Assembly (NCBI RefSeq): GCF_963678635.1 | Contig: NC_087070.1 | Coordinates: 43,942,988-44,006,987 of the forward strand | Source: Symsagittifera roscoffensis | Lineage: Eukaryota; Xenacoelomorpha; Acoela; Convolutidae | DNA: 64,000 nucleotides | Direction of reading: 5' to 3' | Part shown: positions 31,399 to 43,294 of the stretch, in pieces | Layout of the letters: every line of letters begins with the position of its first letter | How positions within the stretch are numbered: the first letter of the stretch is position 1 | Notes under the pieces: generated by a model | What the model was told of the DNA's origin: nothing | The model's input: the letters and a program-made list of their open reading frames with translations, nothing else | The model's database searches: none | Translations under genes and position numbers: made by a program

Positions 31399-34347
31399 CT
31401 ATCTCGGACTCCCGGACAAATTTCCTTGTCCCGGGTGTTGATCTTGTGATCGCTGGTTTTTCTCCTCATCCTTCTCCCCGGACAAATAGTCTTGCAGCAG
31501 ATTTTGTTCTACCTCTTCACCCTCTTTTTCCTGGTCTACAAAGGTGACAGTTTTCGTTTGCTTGCCGCTCTCCCGTCCTTTCTGTCCGTAAGAAGTACTG
31601 GTTAAAATCTCCTGGGGTATTGAGGATACTAGTTGCTGAACTATTGTCTTACAATCCCTCTTGTTCTCTTCGTGCTGTTGTCTGGACGGCATGATCTTCA
31701 CTTTCTCACTGACTGTTAGCGATGCCACTGCTGCTGTCCACTCGGGGTCATCTCTGGTCACTTCTCTTTCTAACAATCCACCCAGTATCCGCATCACTTG
31801 TGGTGTGACTTGCACCGTTTTATCCAATAATGAGAGGCTGTTTATATTCATGCGAGAGAGTTCTTGCTGGACCAGGTTCGAGCGCAGCAACAAATCCAAG
31901 GGGACCGGGTCCTCCCTTGACAGGATCTTTATCTCGGCTGCTTTCTCTACAGGTAACTCAGGATGCCCCGGAATTGGATGTCCAGACTTATCCAACCATC
32001 TCGTTAAGGGAAGCGCTTCATAAGTTTCTTTGTCCAGAAACGAGAATCCCTCCTTTACTTCCGCCTGATTGGCCTGCTTCTGCTCCAATCTTTCATAAAA
32101 CTCAGTTTTCTTGCTGAGACTGTCAGCATTCTGATGTTTATCACGCATCCTGTGTTCGATTATCATATGGTAGCCATCCAGTCTTACTATCCATCTACCA
32201 ATATAACTCTGATCCATCGAGTAGGTCTTCAACCAGGATAACGCTCTGTTGTCCACGCGTAACTTGAAGGGAGCGCTCCCCAAGTATGCACGGTACTTCT
32301 CCACGAAGGTAACTACTGCAAACATTTCTGCTTTTGGTGCGCCATATTTCATCTCTGTGTCACTCAAGACTTTGCTGCCGTATGCAATGGGACGGAGAAC
32401 TGTTCTTCCATTCCATTCTTGCTCTTGATGCAATATTCCTGAGATGGCCACCACCGATGCGTATGTGTCAAGAACATACATGCCCTTTTCTGTAGGCATG
32501 CCCAGCACTGGCGCTTCGCACAGTTCCCGCTTTATGTTCTCGAAAGCAACTTGTGCTTCATCGTTCCATTCGAACTTTTTCCCTTTGTTGCGCATCAGCT
32601 TCTGCATCGGGTACACCTTGTCCGCGTATCCTTTTATGAATTCTCGGTAGTAATTGGCAAACCCTAGGAAGCTCATGAGCTGTGTGTCCGTTCTAGGAGC
32701 TTTCCATGTCAGCACAGCCTCTACTGCTTCTGGATCTGGCCTCACACCATGCCGGTCCACCATTCTTCCCAGGTACTTGATCGAATCCCTAAGGATTTCA
32801 CATTTCGATGGTTTGCATTTCAAGCCTGCTCTTTTCATACATCCGAAGACCTCATCGAGCCGGTCAATGTGATCCTCCAGGGTCGGTGTCGCTATGACTA
32901 CGTCATCCACGTAGCACATCAAGAGATTCCCGTACTTTTTGGTCACTCCTGTCAAAGCCTGAGCCATCAGCCTTTGAAAGGTTGCTGTTGCATTGCACAA
33001 GCCGAAGGGCATCCTCTTCCACTGGTACAACCCCAATTCGCACGCGAAACCGGTTTTTTCCCTATCCTTTTTCCGCAAAGGAACCTGCCAGAAGGCAGAA
33101 CCTAAGTCCAATGTGGTGAAGAACTTTGCATCACCAAGTTTAGATAGGCTCTCGTCTCTTCGCGGTATCGGGTACGCATCTTTAATCGTTACCGCGTTCA
33201 AGTAACGAAAGTCGCAACAAAATCTAAGCTGCCCCCCTTTCTTTTTCGCCATTACTACTCCGCAAGCCCATGGTGATTTCGAGGGTTCTATCATGTCGTA
33301 TTCAAGCAACATTTCTATTTCCGCTCGGCACGCTTCCGATTTATGTGGCGTCATTCGCCTTGCGCCTTCCCTATGGGGAACGGCGCCCTCTTCTAGTTCG
33401 ATTTCGTGTTCGACGAAATTACAGCAACCGATGTCCGCCTTATGTTTTGAAAATACTTCGGCGTTCCGATCTAGGAGGTCCCGCAATTTTTCAAAATCTC
33501 CCTCACCTATTTTTCCTTTTAAATGTTCTATTTCTGGCAAAACCGGTTTGTCAGAATCTAGTTCATATGACGAGGGGCGTTCCGGAAAATTCGAGCAGCT
33601 CGATAAGCCGTCGTCCGTTTCGGATTTCATTGAAAACAATTTATGAATAGATTTTAATTCATTAATTCTCTTTAAGATTTTATCTTTATTTCCATGATAA
33701 GGACAGTCTTTCACACTATATTTCTTCGAGTTTTCTGTCTCCTCATAGTCGGTCCTCATCGGCAAGGCGTAGCCAAGCTTCTTTCCACGCTGGATTGAAA
33801 CCGTGGTGTCCAGTGTGTTCAACAACACACTGACACACAGTCCATTTCGCGTTACCGAGAAGCTCCGGCCTAAAATCACCGAACTCTGACTATTTGGATT
33901 CGGTACTAAGCAAACCTGTTTGCTATCACTTAACGAATTTAAATTTCTCATTCTAAAAATTGCTACTACAGCTTGTCCTGGTTGTAACTTTACTTTTCTG
34001 TCCAAAAAAACTGGTACCTTATTTTCATCTGTTATTATCCTATTAATTGGTCTCTTAACATACTTTCGGTCCGGGTTTCTAATCCGTATTAGACCGTTGT
34101 TCAAGTCAATCATCACATCAAAATTCCTGACAAAATCTCTGCCCAAGATGAATTGGTCGGCGTCGTCCAGATTCTCTACCACCAGGAAGCTCATCCAAAG
34201 GTTCCGTCCTCCCATGTGAAGGACCGTCACCGGTGTTCTTCCGGCTACGTAGATAGCTCCTCGATTTGCAGCGGCTAGTCTGAGATTCGTTGGAATCAGA
34301 TCTTCCCTCGTGAGGCCCATTCTTTCCCAAGTTTTTATTGGCATCAT
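31399..34347 (-). pseudogene. Copy B protease remnant, reverse transcriptase and RNase H
   Basis: 982 codons from ATG 34347, overlapping the gag TGA as ATGA. The retropepsin lacks its DTG block. RT is complete: LDLGSAFWQ (Asp about residue 414), MPFGLCNATATFQ, YVDDVV (about 479-482), a connection domain, and RNase H with DTYAS where A and C have DTDAS, so the first catalytic Asp is Tyr. Next comes a Lys/Glu-rich region and LSGE repeats, ending in the frameshift at 31409. RT looks functional by motif; RNase H does not. Confidence 0.87.
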
Positions 34348-37300
34348 GTGACTCCGATTTTCGCTCCGTTTGTGTCGAGCAGATGTGCGGTCACATCTGC
34401 TTCATATCCAATATGTACCGCGTCTTGTTCCATCATGGCGTCATGGCCTATCCTGCGGACTTTGAGTTCCTCTTCACCCAAATAGATCTGCCCCATTTGG
34501 TCATCATCTGTTGTTATGTAAGTCCTGGTGTAGATGCTGATTCCATCCACGTTCAGCATTATTTGATACGGCCCATAGACCTCCAAGTAGCGTCCATGAA
34601 GTTTCTTCATGCGAGGGCCACCCGTCGTTAGTAGTGCTCGCACAGCTCTGGACTCAGTGCGTGGCTCCACCTGCCTCAGATAATCTGCATATGTGTCCAA
34701 ATGCATTAAAGTGAACTCTGATGGTTCACTCAAATTTCTTATTACCTGGTGTCCAGCCACTGAGATTATCGACTGTATCTTCTTTCCCTGCGGCGCCATG
34801 CCGAACCTCTTACCGGAGATCACTTTAAGTTTCATATCTAAACTGCTTGGTGTTTTCGTCTCCTCGAACTCCATTGCCTCGAAGGTATTCAGTTGCTCCT
34901 GAAGCTTTTCATTTTCCAGTTCAAGTTTCACTTTTTCTTCGATCTCTTTCGTCACCAATTCCTGCTGTACTCTATTTAGAGCATCCTTTGCGGCTGCCTT
35001 ATAATCGATCTTGAAGTCATCGGCCGCAGTTGCTGGTTCCGGTTCACGTGCCTCTTCTGTTACTGCTTGCATTTTCTTTGCCGCCAGCTCTTGAGGTTTG
35101 TCCTTCCTGCGTGCCTCTGCTTCACTCAAAAGTCGAGCCTTGCTTGCTTTCACTCCTGACAAAGCTTCTTCATGCCTTGGATGCTTGATGTCTGCCACTG
35201 CATCCCAGAATTGCGGACAATCTGATTTAAAATGGCCTTCCAAGTTACAAAAGAAACACCTCGGGCCAAATTTCGCAATTACTCCTCTCATGAAATCCTC
35301 ATGATCCAACTCTGACGCATCTTCGTCCTCGAGGCTAAAGCCTATTGCTTTCATGCCTTGTTTGTAAGCTGGGCATGCTGACACATGATGGTCTGTTGAA
35401 CTGCAATTAGCACAAGAACGTCTCTTGTCCATATCATCCCTCGGTTTGTACCAATTGTTCCCTTGGTTAGCTGGTCCGTTGTTAAAATTGCCATAATTGT
35501 TCTTGTAATATCCAGATCTCGAAGGAGGTTTCAACAAAAGATACTCTTTTGATTTGAGCCTCAACTCCTCCGGTGTTGGCGCATTAGTTGATAGTGCTGT
35601 GTAATGCGTTGCTAGCATCGTAAGAAGTTCATCATTTTTCACACCATCGATGAATTTTGAGGCTACGGCCAGGTTCATCCTTCGGTTTGACTCATCCGGT
35701 TGGCTGCGTCTTCTCAGCATTTCCAAATCATCGAGAAACTTGTCTATTGTTTCATCTTCTCGTTGCCTCCGTTTCTCGAAGCGCATCATCGCCTGGTGCC
35801 CCTGCACCCCTGATCCGAAACGGTTTAACAAGATTTCGAAGATTTTCTCAGCAGTGTCACGTTGATACTGTTTCTTAGCCATGACACAGTTCAGGGCTGT
35901 CCCTTCTAAGTTGCTGGTGAGCGCGCTGCATTCCTGTCTCTCCGACAAGTCCTCTTCCTCGAAATGCAGCTTCATTACCTCTATCCAGGTATCAATACAG
36001 CCATCAGATTCGTCCTTGTAGCATCTTGGCTTCTTAAAGACTCTTCTGGACTTTTCACTGCGTTCATTGGTTCTAGATAACCGCGTCAGGAATGTCTCCA
36101 AAGACCTGTTCAGGGGTTCAAATGCTGTGGCCATCGCCGTAGCATCCCTTGAGTGTCCCGCCTGAGTGTCCTCACACCTTGTCGAAGGCTCCGTGTGCGG
36201 TGCATCCCTGCAATCCGAATCACCATGAGCGTTTCCCGCTTGGCCCATGTGACTCCTCCTCGGGCTTGTATGCCCCATGTTGCCAGAATCGCTTCTCCCG
36301 GTCGCATGTGTGCTTTGCGTTGGTCGTTCGTTCGAGGTTTGTCTGTTCCCCGTTGAACTTGCTCTACTGTTCGGGCCCCATGCTGTATTACCCCTTGTGG
36401 CATAGCCTGATGAACTGCCCCTGCCTCTAGTGGATCCATACGTCTTCCTCCTTTGATGTTCATTGAAGTTCACCCTCGGTTCCCTGCTGGGACCTCCCGA
36501 GTTCGGCTCTCCTTCTTTTGGTCCACTCTTGCTGCTTAGTAGCCCGTCCAACCTATCCATGATAGCCTGAGTTCGCCTCTCCATCATCGCGTCTATCTTT
36601 GTGTCAAGAGACCCAAGAGACTGCTCTTGCTGAATTCTTAACTTCTCCATGTCGGCTCTTAAGCGTAACTCCCTCTGTTCCGCCTCTCTTGTCATTCGCG
36701 ACAAGTTCCTCGTCATATGTTCATCCGTTCTTTCTTTCAAGCGTTTTTCGCTTCTGCCAACTTCTTGTCTGTTGCGGTTTATTTCTTCCCGCAGACTTTC
36801 TCTTTCAATGTGAACTGCTCTTTCCAGTTCACTCATCCTTATCGACATCTGTTCATTTTGTTCTCCTAAACTGCCCACTATGTTGTTTAAGGCTTCCTCT
36901 AGTGCTGCCCCGTTATCCATGAGTGGCGTCACTAGTGGTGGTGTAACTCTGTCGGTCCCAGGTAGCTTCGTGCTGGTAGAGATCCGGGCCTTGACTCTCT
37001 GTCTTGACGTTTTATCATTATCTATTTCAGGATCCGCTAACGCGTTGCCAAGCCCTCTGGTTCTACTCTCTTCAGGTTGTGGCTCCGAACTTGTCCTAAT
37101 CGCGAAGTCCTTGGACTGGCCCGGTGTGTTTGCCTCTTTGCTTATCGTTGTCACTACACCAAATTTATCCATGGTTCCAGTCTCTCTTCCGACGTGTGCC
37201 TCACTCTCCTGGATCGAACTATTGAGACTGACTTGAGATCCAAAGTCCCCTTGCTCCTCTTCATCCTCTTCCTCCTGGGACTCCCCATCGTTTCCTGCTC

Positions 37301-37814
37301 CTCCTCCCATGCTGAATGGAAAGATGTTTCCGAAGGTGTTCTTCATTCTTTCTGAGAACGATGATGAGGTTGTTTGTTTTCCAGTTCCGCTTGCCATCAT
37401 AGTGTTGTCTGTCGGAGATCTTCTAGTTGCCGTTACTTCAGTTGAGATGTCGGACAGTTCCGACATCTCCTCTCGATCCAACGTCCCGGTGGAAGTGGCA
37501 AAATCATGGCCTTGTTCTACCGGAGTAGATTCACTCGCCAGCCTTCTGCCTCTCCCTTCCAGTCCATTTACTCCCTGGTTGTCGTTCATGGTATGGTCCG
37601 TATTGACCTCCACTTCTAGCAGTTCTCTTTGCTCTTCTGAGGTCTTTTGACTTCTCGTTTCAACCATTCTGCCTGAAACCGTCCCCTCTTTATCGGACCG
37701 GGTTCGCTTGATCCAATCCACAAAAGGATCGGTCATCGTTTTTCTTTGCTTTTCAGGTATGAATTTCCTAGAGCTATTACCTCGTTTTGGTATCCTTGAC
37801 TTGTCTAAACTCAT
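34344..37814 (-). CDS. gag: Copy B Gag polyprotein
   Basis: 1156 codons from ATG 37814 (MSLDKSR), the longest undamaged frame of B. In order: an acidic, Ser/Thr-rich N-terminal region (1-320), a charged coiled coil (about 330-410), a low-complexity Ser/Gly/Arg region, a capsid domain of the retrotransposon-gag type (about 610-740), CCHC knuckles at about 801-814 and 853-866 (both C-x2-C-x4-H-x4-C), a second short helix (ELENEKLQEQL), and a pre-protease beta region ending HLLDTNGAKIGVT. It is much longer than usual gypsy Gag (300-500 residues) because of the N-terminal extension. It should form the particle and bind RNA. Confidence 0.9.
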   Translation of the reverse strand: MSLDKSRIPKRGNSSRKFIPEKQRKTMTDPFVDWIKRTRSDKEGTVSGRMVETRSQKTSEEQRELLEVEVNTDHTMNDNQGVNGLEGRGRRLASESTPVEQGHDFATSTGTLDREEMSELSDISTEVTATRRSPTDNTMMASGTGKQTTSSSFSERMKNTFGNIFPFSMGGGAGNDGESQEEEDEEEQGDFGSQVSLNSSIQESEAHVGRETGTMDKFGVVTTISKEANTPGQSKDFAIRTSSEPQPEESRTRGLGNALADPEIDNDKTSRQRVKARISTSTKLPGTDRVTPPLVTPLMDNGAALEEALNNIVGSLGEQNEQMSIRMSELERAVHIERESLREEINRNRQEVGRSEKRLKERTDEHMTRNLSRMTREAEQRELRLRADMEKLRIQQEQSLGSLDTKIDAMMERRTQAIMDRLDGLLSSKSGPKEGEPNSGGPSREPRVNFNEHQRRKTYGSTRGRGSSSGYATRGNTAWGPNSRASSTGNRQTSNERPTQSTHATGRSDSGNMGHTSPRRSHMGQAGNAHGDSDCRDAPHTEPSTRCEDTQAGHSRDATAMATAFEPLNRSLETFLTRLSRTNERSEKSRRVFKKPRCYKDESDGCIDTWIEVMKLHFEEEDLSERQECSALTSNLEGTALNCVMAKKQYQRDTAEKIFEILLNRFGSGVQGHQAMMRFEKRRQREDETIDKFLDDLEMLRRRSQPDESNRRMNLAVASKFIDGVKNDELLTMLATHYTALSTNAPTPEELRLKSKEYLLLKPPSRSGYYKNNYGNFNNGPANQGNNWYKPRDDMDKRRSCANCSSTDHHVSACPAYKQGMKAIGFSLEDEDASELDHEDFMRGVIAKFGPRCFFCNLEGHFKSDCPQFWDAVADIKHPRHEEALSGVKASKARLLSEAEARRKDKPQELAAKKMQAVTEEAREPEPATAADDFKIDYKAAAKDALNRVQQELVTKEIEEKVKLELENEKLQEQLNTFEAMEFEETKTPSSLDMKLKVISGKRFGMAPQGKKIQSIISVAGHQVIRNLSEPSEFTLMHLDTYADYLRQVEPRTESRAVRALLTTGGPRMKKLHGRYLEVYGPYQIMLNVDGISIYTRTYITTDDDQMGQIYLGEEELKVRRIGHDAMMEQDAVHIGYEADVTAHLLDTNGAKIGVT

Positions 37815-38594
37815 TCTTTATTTGTCACTTTCCTATGCCTACTCCTGACTCAATTGCTAGAGACCTTATAGTTTTATTAACAATAATAATGACACAACAC
37901 AATAAATTTCACCAGATTCTATTAAATAGTGACCACGAATCCCTGTATGTTGTCAGAGTACAGTTTGTATAAAATTTATTCACACTAGCCGATTATCGGT
38001 CCAAAGATCTGGAAACTAGCACAATATGATGTTATCAGTCAATTTAAAAGATAGTGTAGTCACTACCCAATCAAGCACAGTTTAGGTTGATTTAAAATCA
38101 AAAACAAAAAATATATATTGACACAATATGAATGTATATATAAAAAAAACGTATGTGTCTTGTACTCTTAGTCGGTCGCAGTACAATAGTCGAACCTGTC
38201 TTTTAAAGAAAAAGCTTTCCCTGCTTGGTGCTGCACCAAACAGACAAAACTTTGAAGGCAGTAATTTTCTCAAGTGGGCGTCTATTGCACCCACCGAGTA
38301 CTGTGTTACCTATCTGCCTTCGGACTGCCCGAGCTAGACCTACTAAAATCCTCAGGGCAGTCACTTTCCCCAAAAACGTATTATGTTCCAATCCACACCA
38401 ATGAGTCACGCTCTTTTTAATTTAGACTTAGTGTCGCGAATATCCGAGTTCGGACCTGTTTTGTATTAGTCTGGTTCTTTTTGAAAGGCAAGTTACCAGT
38501 GCAGTCACTGATATTATCGACTGTGTATTAATAACCTAATACCTCTCGATTTTTAGTCTTTCTTTCGTTTACCTAAGTCCTTAATAAAATAATA

Positions 38595-38925
38595 CCCCTC
38601 CGGATTGGCACAAATAGGACCCTTCCGGACTGTCAGAATATGGACCCCTCCGGATTTGGACCCCTCCGAATTAGCAACTATAAGACCCTTCCGGATTCGG
38701 ACCCCTCCGGTTTTGTGGAAAGTAGACCCCTCCGGATTCGGACCCCTCTGACTTTGAAAAATTTCGACCCCTCCGGATTGGGAGCCCTTAGCTCTGTCAA
38801 AGTAGCTTTTCGTAGTTTTCTTAATTTCAGCTTATACCCCTCCGGATACGTTCTGCGTTGCTTTTATGCTGTTTAGAATTAACTGGGAAGGGTATAGGGT
38901 CCTTTCCTAGACCCCTCCGGATTGA
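38595..38925. repeat. TCCGGA-rich repeat in copy B leader
   Basis: Eight TCCGGA motifs in about 330 bp, in gacccctccggattcggac-like units, less regular than the array of A at 16555-16995. The flanks on both sides align with A, so the arrays are orthologous parts of the leader that have expanded or contracted. Confidence 0.75.
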
Positions 38926-40660
38926 AGTTAAGGCACTTATTTGACAATTCACACTAATGGTGAAGGGTCTTATCACTTGCCTAATTTCGACTGTATTATG
39001 GTTGTCTTGTGCCTTCAGCCCTCCCTCTTTGTCTAGAACTGTCCTAAGTTACTTAGTTCAATCGCTATCAACTTTTCTCGCTCGCTTTTCCGAAAAATTT
39101 CTGATCCTATTAGTAAGCTCAGCTAATTTCTGATCTATTGGTACCAAGATCAACTCGATATGATCAGTAGTTCCAAAGTTATTAACCAAAACGTCTTTTT
39201 TCCGAACTCAAAAAATTTTCTCTCTTATAGGTTCCGCCTAACTTTTTCCGCAAATCTGGTCCTTTCGACCTAAAAATTATTGATCCGAGCTCAGAAGGCC
39301 TATACTCTTCTAGTTCAATGCAAAAGACCCGATCTAAAACGCTATTGTAGAAAAAATTTGCGAAAAACTATGCTACCTGGACCCCTCCGGATTGATGAAT
39401 CCACCAAATCAAACACGTTATGTTCGATTTCTCTGCAATCCGAAAGGCTTTCGGGTAGCGGATTTTAAGACTTGTAGATTCACTAGTGGACGTTGTCCGA
39501 ACAACTATTTTTACTGTCCTACCTCAAAAATTTCAAAAAATTTTCTAAATTTTTAGTGTTTCTCACTATCAAAAATTGGGAAAATTTGGTTTTTGGTACC
39601 AAACTAGTTCCAACCACTTCCGAACTAAAGTTAACCGGTTCTACTTATTACAGTAGTGCAGTTACGATGTAACACACTAACTTAGCGCTTTTTTCCGTTT
39701 CAAAAAATATCGGTATCTCAAAAATCGCGACTTGTGGGGGGATCAAAATATCGCTATTTTGACCCTAAAAACCGGTCTGTTTTCGTTGTTTTTCACTGAA
39801 AAACGATATTTGACTATTAATATAGGCTATATGAATAATAATATTAGTAATACTATACCCCTCCGGGTTTGTTTATTATCCGAATTAAGGTGCTTAACTC
39901 GGATATTCGCAGTTCGGTGAAGGGTCACTACAGTGCAGCACTGTCGAGCCCCCCACAGATTACTATCTTACTTTTTGTACCAAAAGGGATACAAAACTTG
40001 TTAACGATACCCAACAGTCGATTGTTGTTGTCGTTGAGCCCCTTCTTGTTGCTCCTTGTACTGATTGCCGGATCAGTCTTCTCCCAAGACCCCTCCGGAT
40101 TGAGCGCAAATCAGCTGACCCTTCCGGATTGAGCGCAATTTATCATTAACGTGCTTAAATGCTCAAATAACCCAACAGTACAAGCCTCAGAAACGGGATA
40201 CAAGATTGATCGTAACAATCCTGACTGATATAAATGCCTGTAACAACAATATATCTATCAATAACAAACGGGAGGGTCGGATCACATCTTGTCTGGGGGG
40301 ATGATTTCTAATGATTTTTTACTTTTTTACTGTTTTTGGTTTTTTCGTTTATTTTTTTATGTTTTTTGTTTTTCTTGGGTACTATACTACTTTTTGTTTG
40401 GTTTTATATATATCTTTAAGTGTTTTTGGTCACAAATCTCTCAGGGAACGAGGGAATGGCCGATCCCCCCACCCTTCCTGGTTCGTGAATTTTTGGTCTT
40501 AACTAGGTTAAAAAACTATTCACGGCAATTCGGAAGGCCTCCGCGTTCCGAACTACCCTTCCGCCCCGGCGGTTTAGGCCTATTAAGGGCGTTAATGTGA
40601 GCATCCGCTCGGCGCGGAGTGCTCGTTAACGGTTCTGCCGGTCATGATGTTAAAAAAGAA

Positions 40661-40678
40661 TAACACCCAGGAGCGCCA
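40661..40678 (-). promoter_or_regulatory. Candidate primer binding site, copy B
   Basis: On the coding strand TGGCGCTCCTGGGTGTTA begins 12 nt after the 5' LTR. It starts with TGG as required for pairing with a tRNA CCA end. The same sequence with the same 12-nt spacing follows the LTR of A (43265-43282). The matching tRNA was not identified and the gap is longer than usual, so this is tentative. Confidence 0.35.
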
Positions 40679-40690
40679 TAAAAACATACA

Positions 40691-41610
40691 TTTAACATTC
40701 GCCCGGAAGATACATATCGACGGATAACAAAACTAAGTCTTAAGACGACTGGCTAGCGTCTAAACAGAGCTTTGCATGTTTTTCACCGTCTCTACCAAGC
40801 CAGTACTTTTCGGTGGTCTTTCTAACATCGGGTCGACAAAAACGTTACTGTTCTCCGGCTTCGACCAGAACGCTCAAATTAACTAGATTACATGCAGAAA
40901 TAGTGAGCTCATGGCTGGGTCTCAGTATCCCCAGACCACGAGGTCACTCCTAAAAGCAGGGCTACTACTTATTATATTACTATTGTTTTTGTTCAGTAGA
41001 TAAAAATCATCATCTCCATCGAAGATGGATCAACCCTTTCCCCCAACTCCTAGCACCTCATCCTTGTCAAAACTAATCAAAATATCAGTTAAATTCAAGT
41101 CAGGACATGACAGGATGCTAAAAGTTTATGTGAGTTAATAAAAGTTTCCGTCCCGAGACCCTTCCGGATTCTTGAATCCGCTGAATCAAGCTCCTTACTC
41201 TTGATTTCCTGCTAATCCGGAAGGCTGGTTCTCACCCTTCACCGTTGTTGACAACGGCCTTGCAACTATTGTAGCAGCACAATAGTTGCAACTCGGAACG
41301 TTCTCTGCTATTCTGTAGTTCGTTGTCGTTCTCCAATCTCGATTTTCGTACTGTTCGCAATCGCAGATAAAAGTTGTTCTCTTTTTCACTAGCTTTTTGT
41401 TAAAATGGCCGTTTCAGCATTTCTCAGAAATGTGACGTCATCATTCGAATTTTTGAAAATTTAAAATACTAGAATATTCTAGCCCTCACCGTTTGGCTAA
41501 ACGTTCCAATAACGTCGCTAATCCTTCGAAATCATCAACTCGGAAGGCTTACTGCTCAAAATTCGAATCCTGCATAAATTGCATTTTGGCCATTCTGGTC
41601 GAATGTCACA
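40691..41610 (-). repeat. LTR of copy B (5' LTR)
   Basis: This is the 920-bp partner of 17162-18081. The first bases are TTTAACATTCG, so the terminal TG has mutated to TT. The other differences are single substitutions plus one adjacent pair near the ccccaactcc stretch. It would supply the promoter for the minus-strand transcript of B. Confidence 0.9.
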
Positions 41611-43264
41611 AGGGGTGTAAGGGCTTTTCATAAAAAAATTTATGAAACGTGAAGGGTCTACCCTCCCAAATTGGTGAATTTGCTAAAAACAATCTCAAAA
41701 ACTTTTCACGCTTATTTTTCCGAAAAACTTTTGTCCCTATCAGTAAGTTCGGCTCATTTCTGATCCTTTGGTACCAAGATCAACTAGATATGCCCAGTAG
41801 TTCTAAAGTTATTAACCAAAACGTCTTTTTTCTAAAGTCAAGAAATTTCTCTCTTATAGGTTCCGCCTAACTTTTTCCGCAATTCTGTTCTTTTCGACCT
41901 AAAAATTATTGATCCGAGTTCAAAAGGCCTATACTTTTCTAGTTCAATGCAAAAGACTCGATCTAAAACGCTTTAGTTGAAAAAATTTGCGAAAAACTAT
42001 GCTACCTGTACCCCTCCGGATTGATGAATCCACCAAATCAAACACGTTAAGTTCGATTTCTCTGCAACCCGGAAGGCTTTCGGGAAGCGGGTTTTAAAAT
42101 TTGTAGATTCACTAGTGGACGTTGTCCGAACAACTATTTTTACTGTCCTAACTCAAAAATTTCAAAATTTTTTCTGAATTTATGGTGTTCCGTTTTCTCA
42201 AAAATCACGAAAATTCGGTTTTTGGTTAAATTTCTTAACCAGTTCTATCTATCATAGTAGTGCAGTTACGATGTAACACACTAATTTAGCGCTTTTTTCC
42301 GTTTCAAAAAATATCGATATCTCAAAAATCGCGATTTGTGGGGGATCAAAATATCGCTATTTTGACCCTAAAAACCGGTCTGCTTTCTGTGTTTTTCACT
42401 GAAAAACGGTATAGGAGTATTAATGTAGGCTATATAAGTAATAATATTAGTAATACTATACCCCTCCGGGTTTGTTTAATATCCGACTTAAGGTGCTTAA
42501 CTCGGATATTCGCAGTTCGGTGAAGGGTCACTACAGTGCAGCACTGTCGAGCCCCCCACAGATTACTATCTTACTTTTTGTACCAAAAGGGATACAAAAC
42601 TTGTTAACGATACCCAACAGTCGATTGTTGTTGTCGTTGAGCCCCTTCTTGTTGCTCCTTGTACTGATTGCCGGATCAGTCTTCTCCCAAGACCCCTCCG
42701 GATTGAGCGCAAATCAGCTGACCCTTCCGGATTGAGCGCAATTTATCATTAACGTGCTTAAATGCTCAAATAACCCAACAGTACAAGCCTCAGAAACGGG
42801 ATACAAGATTGATCGTAACAATCCTGACTGATATAAATGCCTGTAACAACAATATATCTATCAATAACAAACGGGAGGGTCGGATCACATCTTGTCTGGG
42901 GGGATGATTTCTAATGATTTTTTACTTTTTTACTGTTTTTGGTTTTTTCGTTTATTTTTTTATGTTTTTTGTTTTTCTTGGGTACTATACTACTTTTTGT
43001 TTGGTTTTATATATATCTTTAAGTGTTTTTGGTCACAAATCTCTCAGGGAACGAGGGAATGGCCGATCCCCCCACCCTTCTTGATTCGTGAGTTTTCGGT
43101 CTTAACTAGGTTAAAAAGCTATTCATGGGTAATCCGGAAGGCTTCCGCGTTCCGAACTACCCTTCCGCCCCGGCGGTTTAGGCCTAATAAAGGCGTTAAT
43201 GTGAGCATCTGCTCGGCGCGGAGTGCTCGTTAACGGTTCTGCCGGTCATGATGTTAAAAAAGAA

Positions 43265-43282
43265 TAAAACCCAGGAGCGCCA
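43265..43282 (-). promoter_or_regulatory. Candidate primer binding site, copy A
   Basis: TGGCGCTCCTGGGTTTTA on the coding strand, 12 nt after the A 5' LTR, with two differences from B near its end. Same reasoning and doubts as for 40661-40678. Confidence 0.35.
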
Positions 43283-43294
43283 TAAAAACATCTA

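Larger units (their letters stand above)
37815..40690 (-). other. Copy B 5' leader
   Basis: Nearly 2.9 kb between the 5' LTR and gag. The gag-proximal 1.25 kb matches the leader of A. The LTR-proximal 1.6 kb matches 41690-43294. It contains a T-rich stretch (40310-40420), scattered TCCGGA motifs and a 575-bp stretch (39901-40478) that is identical by eye to 42504-43081. Small plus-strand frames here are antisense and low-complexity, so no gene is called. Such a long leader could hold packaging and translation signals. Confidence 0.75.
17162..41610 (-). mobile_element. Copy B, complete 24.4-kb Ty3/gypsy-type element with two LTRs
   Basis: The element is bounded by two 920-bp LTRs (40691-41610 is the 5' LTR, 17162-18081 the 3' LTR) that differ at roughly seven sites by eye. 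Between them lie leader, gag, pol and an almost 9-kb second reading frame, all on the minus strand. Typical Ty3/gypsy elements are 5-12 kb. The bases next to the two outer ends share only a 3-bp agg, so a target duplication is short or eroded. The insertion splits the leader of copy A. Coding lesions make B non-autonomous as written, although the LTRs suggest recent movement. Confidence 0.9.

Noticed and set aside
40289..40600. Plus-strand frame rich in Phe/Tyr, repeated at 42892-43233, resembling a small membrane protein
   Set aside because: It is antisense to the element, comes from a T-rich low-complexity stretch, and both copies lie in the identical 575-bp leader block. Hydrophobicity follows from the T-rich codons.
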